DNA of 64,000 bases from the NCBI GenBank assembly GCA_963989245.1, contig OZ022339.1:59166554-59230553 (forward strand), read 5' to 3'. The notes under the pieces were generated by a model. That model ran no database searches, was not told the DNA's origin, and saw nothing but the letters and a program-made list of their open reading frames with translations. Shown here piece after piece: positions 57,536 through 64,000 of the stretch (position 1 is the first letter of the stretch; the number at the start of each line of letters is the position of its first letter). Origin of the DNA: Nansenia antarctica (lineage: Eukaryota > Chordata > Actinopteri > Argentiniformes > Microstomatidae). The position numbers and the translations under genes were made by a program.

Positions 57536-60071
57536 GTATATCATATATATATAACTACGTAACTTGAAAGGGGAATTGGCGTGCTGAACTCCCTCAAAAG
57601 ATTGCTTTTGCTTTTCAGGGTGCTGGGTCACAACAGCATATGAAAAAAGGAATGATCCTGGATGTATATTATGTAAACATGATGATATAACAGCAGGCTG
57701 TCATGTTGACCGATACACCAGGGGCAGTGAGAGAGAGCCTACAGGTGCAGACTGATGCTCTGACTCTGTGGTGACTTGACTTGCCAGTGGCCCAACACAC
57801 AATGTCTCATTGTCTATGCACTGTGTACTGTATGTCTATGCATCAAGGAGAAATGTATCATGGTCTGTGAAGTGATGATACTCATAGCCCTCAATTAATC
57901 CACTGATGTTACATACTACAGTACTTAACCATGACATTTGTTATTCTCATTTCCCAAACAAGACAGCTATCCAAATAGAGTATCAAATGTGTTGACGATA
58001 TTGATTTTTGTCATGGAAACAAGCAGGAGGTATTAGAACCGTCTTGTTGATTATCCCAGGCTTCAGGGTAGTGAGAGAGCCTGCAGAGGAAAGCAAGAAC
58101 CATCTGTGTATAATGCATTTAGAATAGACTGATAGCCTTCTGTGAACATCCCATTATGCATTATAAGCTCTGCAATAAGCATTCTTAAACCAACTTCAAA
58201 GGGCTTGTGCATACTTTGCCATTGTCAGACATAGTTGAGAAGACAGTAAGAAAGGTGGCAGCACTCTCATGAGACAGCATGAGACAGCATGAGAGGACTT
58301 GACTGTGTTATTATGAACGCTGTAAACAAGACAAGGATTACAGTATCTCGACCAATCATGGGATAAGAAAAAAGGTCATGTGAAAATATAACACCACACG
58401 CCATTTGATCTTATCAACAGCGTCAATCAAACTGACATGTTAGGGATGAAATCAGTGAAAACAAAACTATCCATAAAATCTCATCATTTTGATTGTAGAG
58501 AGACATGAAGGCATGATGGCACCAATGATGAAACTACTGTCCGATTAGAGCGCATGAGGAAGAAATAGGGAGAGTGCCTGAGGGACACTTTTACCAACAC
58601 AGCTAAAAAGCTGGTAAGCATTAGCATGGTAGACACCTGCCATAGAAATACATAGAGAGTAGAATACAACTGTCTATATCTACTGCTCACCGCTTACTAC
58701 TCTTGTTAGCCCACCAGACCGGCTGGGCAGGCTCCGTCTCAGAGTCTACTGAGCCGGTCTGACTGGAAGTACGCCTCACTTACTCCTCTTACCACATGCA
58801 GGTGGAGACGGAACCAAAGCAGGAGGGAGGAGGTTCTTTTCTCGTTTTTTGTAAGTACCGGTAATTGTGAATGTCAGGCACTTACAGTACAGTGACATGA
58901 TACAGATTGACACCTGCTATGGGCATGACAGACCCTCACAGGGCCACACAACAAAGGCACACGTCAGACTTAAGATATTAGTCATTGAGGGAGGAGCAGA
59001 TTAGGTGGCTTGAGTAGATCTATGGGTAAATACGTATGTCAACATCCTGATTGAACATCAACACAGAGATGTATGAGGACAAGAAGAAGGCTGCCATTGG
59101 GCTTTCCTGATCAGGGAGGAAACTAGTCCCTGGGCAAATAAAGACTTAAATCTCCCTCTGAGCAAGCTCATAAATCATGCTGGTGGCCTAAGCCAATACA
59201 ATGTCATTATTGTTCTCATGAAGTAAACTACAGGTGTAGGGGAGGCTCATCTTACAGAGGAGTCTTTGTCATTATTTATAGAAGAAAGCACCATATTTTC
59301 TGCAAACAGATCTCAAAACCTCATCTTTATCTAATCTATGACAAAACATTGTTGCTTGGCCTACACACTTAACTCATCGAGCTGTCTCCACTGACGTTTC
59401 AGCATATATATTTTTAATAACAATTAATAAAATCCTTACATTATTAAGGAATATGTGCCATTTCATGACAAGTCAATAGACCTTGTTCTCAGCAGGGGCC
59501 TGTAAGCATATTAATATGTTTTTCTTCTTCTCAGGCCTATTCTTGTACGCCAGTGTAGGAACTTACATGTGTCTATACAATCACATATCAATATTTAAAC
59601 CCATCATCTGTCTTCTCTAAACCATCTTTTGTTCAGTTCAGGCACAACAAAACACGAAGAACACACCCTTGTTCTGGTACTGGCCACTGGGCAGCAGTTG
59701 TATCATTTGAATAAAGAGGATGTGTTTTTGGGTGAGAGTTCACCGTGGGACAGCTGGATGACGTACTAGCCAGCTCAAAGACCCCCCCTGTCATGCTGGG
59801 CTGGAGAGCCCTCAAAATCTCCTGAACTGAGGAGAGACCTGAAGTACGTCTAGGAGAAATAAGGGCGGAAGGGAGAGAGCGGTGAAGAGAGATAGTGTGA
59901 GAGAGAAAAAAAAGCATCAGAGAGATGATGTGGAAACGAGACGATTACAGATAAAGAAAAGAGGATTAGCCAGGACAATGAATGGAGTGACGCCAGCAGT
60001 TGGAAGTGTGGATGTTGAAAAAAAGGCAAGCTCAGTTGTCTGTGGTGGATCAGAGAGAGAGAGGGGGGGTG

Positions 60072-60114
<43 letters not shown>

Positions 60115-60151
60115 GGAGTGAAAGAGGGTGGAGTGAGAGAGGCACGCCTGA

Positions 60152-60231
<80 letters not shown>

Positions 60232-60719
60232 ACTTGTGTAGGTACAATAAGCCACTCTCAAATTCACTGAGGCAGTTTAGATATTTAAATCCCAGTGCCA
60301 AATCTCAAACTGACACTCAGCTACACCTGCCACCAGGAAGTAGATTGAGTAGACATTTCAAATGGGTGGATAGAAAGCCTCTAAAGGAAAACAGAGGATG
60401 GGCTTAAGTTTCCTCTACAGTTTCCTACTCAATATGAATGAAAAACAATACAAACACAACATTGAAACAGGAAGAGTTTCCTCCATTCCCTCAACTCTAT
60501 GCACCACATTGTTTAGTATTGGTTGTATCACAATACAACCTTCCACCCGGGAGGGTAGCAACGGTTCCTCTGCTGACTATTAAAACACTTGTGTATGACC
60601 TTCCCCTGCTCCTCAAGGGGTGACAGTAGAGTGAATATGTGACTTTATATGCTGTCACCACAGTGTTGCTCCGCTTAGCTCATGGCCTATGAATCTGACA
60701 CAGCCAGGTCAGAAAGGGG

Positions 60720-60759
<40 letters not shown>

Positions 60760-63009
60760 TTACAGCAGGGGGCCAGAGGAAACTCCCAGCTCGGTGGGGT
60801 ACTAACCCACTCTCTCCAACCCAACCCTAAGGCATTCAGTCACAGCCCAACACCATGATCCACCCATCAACCCACTTGCTAATCCTGCGATGGGACTTCA
60901 AATACATTAACTAACGTGGAAAAATACAAATACCCCCCTCCTCAGCCTATCAATTCCTTTTTACATGACAGCAAGGGTGCATAGTGAATGGTCCATTCTA
61001 AGTTTGCCCAGTTCACCTTTCTTTAGGTTACATTGAAGTTAATGAGTAATTCAAACCCATGATTATGGGGTTCATGGGGGGGTATTCAATCAAACTGTGC
61101 AGGACTAATCCTGATTTCCCCCCAGTATGGGACAGCCCCTCTCTCCGCCAAAACCCCCCACTGGGTTTGATTTATGATCAGTTTTTTTTTTTTTACGAGG
61201 TCTGCTCAGAAGGCCTGAGGTGTGGGGTGGTCACTCACTCCCACCCCTCTGGCCCTGGTGCCTGGGTGTTTCACACCTCCGGGAGGCACCATTATCCTGT
61301 CAGAGGGGTCCTCTTCACAGCAGGGTTACGAGCCGCCCCAAGAAATCACACCCCTCTGCTTGTTTTGACGGCCCTGGAGCAGGGTTTCACGCTCATAGGC
61401 CCGGGAGCTACAAATGGTCAACAGGATGGTGGGAAACGTGGTCCTCAGAAAGGAGGGAAAAGGTTGACCTGGAGAAAGTCTCTATTGAGATGTAATGAGG
61501 TCTGTAATCTGTGGATAAATTGCTGAAGTCTGTTCGTGCAATGGGAGCATTTTTTTGAGTTCTACAAACAATTCTATTGGTATTAACGTTCCCTGTGGGC
61601 TGTCTCTCTCTCATTGAAAGCAGTGGTACAAATAACTTTTCTCTGCTGAAGTGAAGACTTCTGGCTAGGAAACGTTAATGAACAGGCAAACCTGAATAAC
61701 GACCTCGGTTTTATAACAAAAGCAAAGAGATGGTTTTGAGGAAGTGATGAAGAATGGAGCGACTGAATGGAGACATAGTGCTGAGATACGGAGGCGAAGG
61801 TCAAACCAATTATTCTCAAGCATGCTCAATTGACATTGAACACATTGTTCAACAACACTTTTCTTAAGCCTCCTGCTTTTTTGTCAGTTGAGCCTGGCAG
61901 ACAATCATTCGTGTCGATGATGCTCACAGTAGGAAGTAGACAGTCTGTCACAGTTAGGCCTACATTGAGCTGATCTGCATCTGAATCACTTTGTCCAAAA
62001 CTGTCCCTGTAGGAATGAATCAATGAATGGATAGTATCACCACACCGTGGCCTTCCTTCGAAGACAAGTCAGATGCAATGACCATTCAAACTGAACACCA
62101 CACACAAATACTATTGTATTATATACTATACTATACAATACTATACTTGTAATGTATACTATAGTATTGTAAAAAAGCAAAAAAGCTGAACAAGAGACAA
62201 TGCCCTACTAAGGGGGTAATTAGGATTCATTAAGGTTCTGTTGATAGGCCAGTCTAACCTCACTAACCCTTAATAAGTATTTATCATCCTCTTATATGTT
62301 AAATACTATCACCAAAACTAACAGTGATGCTAATAGTGTTGCTATAAGCTAGTATGTCAATGAAGCAGGTGGGTTTTGACTATAGAGCCAGAGGTGAGTC
62401 TTATGAAACTGCTCCAAACATGGCACGATCTGTTCAGTCAGATACCATCTACCTGTATGCAAACTCCCAGAGAATTTGAAAAGAAAACATTTCCTGACAA
62501 GAAATTGCATAATCTCTGTCCAATGACTGACCTACTGGTGACTATCTGGAGCATGTGCGTTATCCTGATCTTTTACACCACCAACAACCACATCTCATCT
62601 AAGGGCCATCTTAGAGCACCAGGCAAGGACACTTTCTATCCAAAAAACAGTATTAATTATAACTAAGCTATATAATAAAAAAAAACACCAGATGCTGAGA
62701 AAATCTATCTATTCAACAAAGTGGAAGGGGTTTGGCCCTGGGTTAAGGTTGAGTCAAAGCGGCTTGTGCTGCCCTCTACTGGTAGTAAAAAAAAAAAAGC
62801 AACAAGTCAAGAGAACTAAATTAGAATTGTCTTATTTATCAATCATGATAAATAACCATTACAAAGGTAATAGTATAGAATTATATCATACTATAGCACA
62901 GTATAGCAGTATAGCCTTCTTGGTAGATCAAACATTTAAAATGCCTTCACTCCAAAGAGCGTCCAAACGAAATACATTATTTATACAGGATTTTCCACAG
63001 AGCATTTTT
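57536..63009. other. Gene-poor intergenic DNA
   Basis: No coding exon or named transposon recognised. Contains GA (60052-60230) and TG (60721-60757) microsatellites, a poly-T run near 61183 and a run of TACTATA units (62105-62170). Confidence 0.55.
60052..60230. repeat. (GA)n microsatellite with G-run
   Basis: Two GA blocks separated by GGTGGAGTGAAAGAGGGTGG-type spacers; the last about 65 bp are perfect GA. Confidence 0.9.
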
Positions 63010-63080
63010 TACATTACATTTTTGGCATTTAGCAGACGCCTTTATCAAAAGCAAATTACAACAAATAGATTTGAATAAGG
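63010..63080 (-). mobile_element. LINE/SINE L2-type tail fragment
   Basis: Minus-strand GCGTCTGCTAAATGCC and flanking AATGTAA, diverged (AAGCAAATTACAAC in place of AAGCGACTTACAAC). A minimal 5'-truncated copy. Confidence 0.6.
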
Positions 63081-63639
63081 CATAGGATACACGGCGCCGG
63101 ATTTGACTGAAACGGCGATTAGGCAAGTAACATCATGTTGTAGAAATAAAGTTTGATTGATTGATGTATGTGCGCATATGGTGCGACCCAACCATTCAGC
63201 GCAAGTCTGGTGCTGTAAATATCCTACACTTGATAAACCAGTGCTGTGATATTATTTATCGTCTTAGCAAGAGGCACTTCAACAATTATCATAACGTTTA
63301 TTATGCATATACTCTTTTTATACAACCTAAATGTACAGATGAATAAGGTAGGCTATACATGACATTTCTTGGATGCAGACTTAATGTAAGTGGAGATGAG
63401 ATTGATTGGGAGTTGACAATACTACCGAATGAATGAAAATTAATGAATTTCTATTATTTTATGAAATAATCCCTCCAGCCCTCAAAATATTTGAAACATT
63501 TTCTGGGTCTACCAGTACGCGCATGCTCAGTGTACCTGAATACGTGGTTCCATGTAGCCAGAGATTCTTTTGCGCGACAATGAGAAAACGCTTGTGTGGC
63601 CTCGAAATTGCGTTTCATTGTTGTGTAGCATAGGCCTAA

Positions 63640-64000
63640 GTAAGTCAGCCCTAACCCTAGCTCCAGACTTAACCCTAACTTCAGGCCTAACCCTAGCTCC
63701 AGCCCTAACCCTAGCTCCAGCCCTAACCCTAGCTCCAGACTTAACCCTAACTTCAGGCCTAACCCTAACTTCAGGCCTAACCCTAACTTCAGGCCTAACC
63801 CTAGCTCCAGACTTAACCCTAACTTCAGGCCTAACCCTAGCTCCAGCCATAACCCTAGCTCCAGCCCTAACCCTAGCTCCAGCCCTAGCCCTAGCTCCAG
63901 CCCTAACCCTAGCTCCAGCCTTAACCATAGCTCCAGCCCTAACCCTAGCTCCAGCCCTAATCCTAGCTCCAGGCCTAACCCTAGCTCCAGCCTTAACCCT
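63640..64000. repeat. 18-bp minisatellite with CCCTAA, runs off the right edge
   Basis: Two unit types alternate: TAACCCTAGCTCCAGCCC and TAACCCTAACTTCAGGCC, about 20 copies in the window. Each contains the telomere-like CCCTAA/CCCTA core. The array is cut by the window end. Because the period is a multiple of three, it stays open in some frames (GARVRA-type translation) but is not a gene. Confidence 0.92.

Noticed and set aside
63527..63928. A 133-codon frame with GARVRA repeats on the minus strand
   Set aside because: Translation of the 18-bp minisatellite; the frame stays open only because the period is divisible by three.

Overview
The window is vertebrate genomic DNA, almost certainly from a ray-finned (teleost) fish. 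The genes have many short exons with GT-AG introns. The proteins align end to end with well known vertebrate families. The non-coding DNA is full of CA/TG and GA microsatellites, hAT-type MITEs, a Tc1-like relic, an L2-type LINE and tRNA-headed SINEs with the L2 tail. I could not identify the species. There is no sign of prokaryotic organisation, CRISPR or virus.

Four protein-coding genes are supported. (1) chac1 (+, 56-646): only the last two coding exons are in the window; it encodes the glutathione-degrading gamma-glutamylcyclotransferase. (2) ino80 (-, 3792-34802): the complete coding sequence in 34 coding exons. All splice phases close and the total of 4722 nt gives a 1573-residue ATPase of the INO80 chromatin remodeller (human about 1556). 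A non-coding first exon and CpG-rich promoter are proposed near 36.6-36.9 kb. (3) vps18 (-, 38696-45270): complete in 9 coding exons, 2949 nt, 982 residues, the RING-H2 core subunit of the HOPS/CORVET tethers. (4) rhov (+, 46210-47662): complete in 3 exons, 714 nt, 237 residues, an atypical Rho GTPase. This is the fish counterpart of the human 15q15.1 cluster RHOV-VPS18-DLL4-CHAC1-INO80, but here the chac1/ino80 pair is flipped relative to vps18/rhov and no dll4 lies between.

Layout: 0-1.24 kb chac1 end; 1.24-3.79 kb convergent 3' flank of chac1 and ino80; 3.8-34.8 kb ino80 coding region, with introns largely made of repeats; 34.8-36.9 kb ino80 5' intron and promoter; 36.9-38.7 kb intergenic DNA plus the vps18 3'UTR; 38.7-45.3 kb vps18; 45.3-46.2 kb divergent vps18/rhov promoter interval; 46.2-49.2 kb rhov; 50-51.5 kb a dead L2-type LINE; 51.5-64 kb gene-poor DNA with MITE, LINE tails, a deleted Tc1 element and, at the right edge, an 18-bp minisatellite containing telomere-like CCCTAA.

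The four genes do not form a pathway (glutathione turnover, chromatin remodelling, endolysosomal fusion, Rho signalling); what they share is conserved synteny. The least ordinary features are: an ino80 exon (8830-8991) whose 3' end and splice donor are tandemly re-copied five times downstream while a roughly 445-nt polypyrimidine tract precedes its acceptor; a vps18 intron made almost wholly of two hAT MITEs; a LINE and several SINEs that share one 3' tail; and a SINE insertion whose unoccupied ancestral site survives in a neighbouring duplicate. I found no convincing wholly new gene system.
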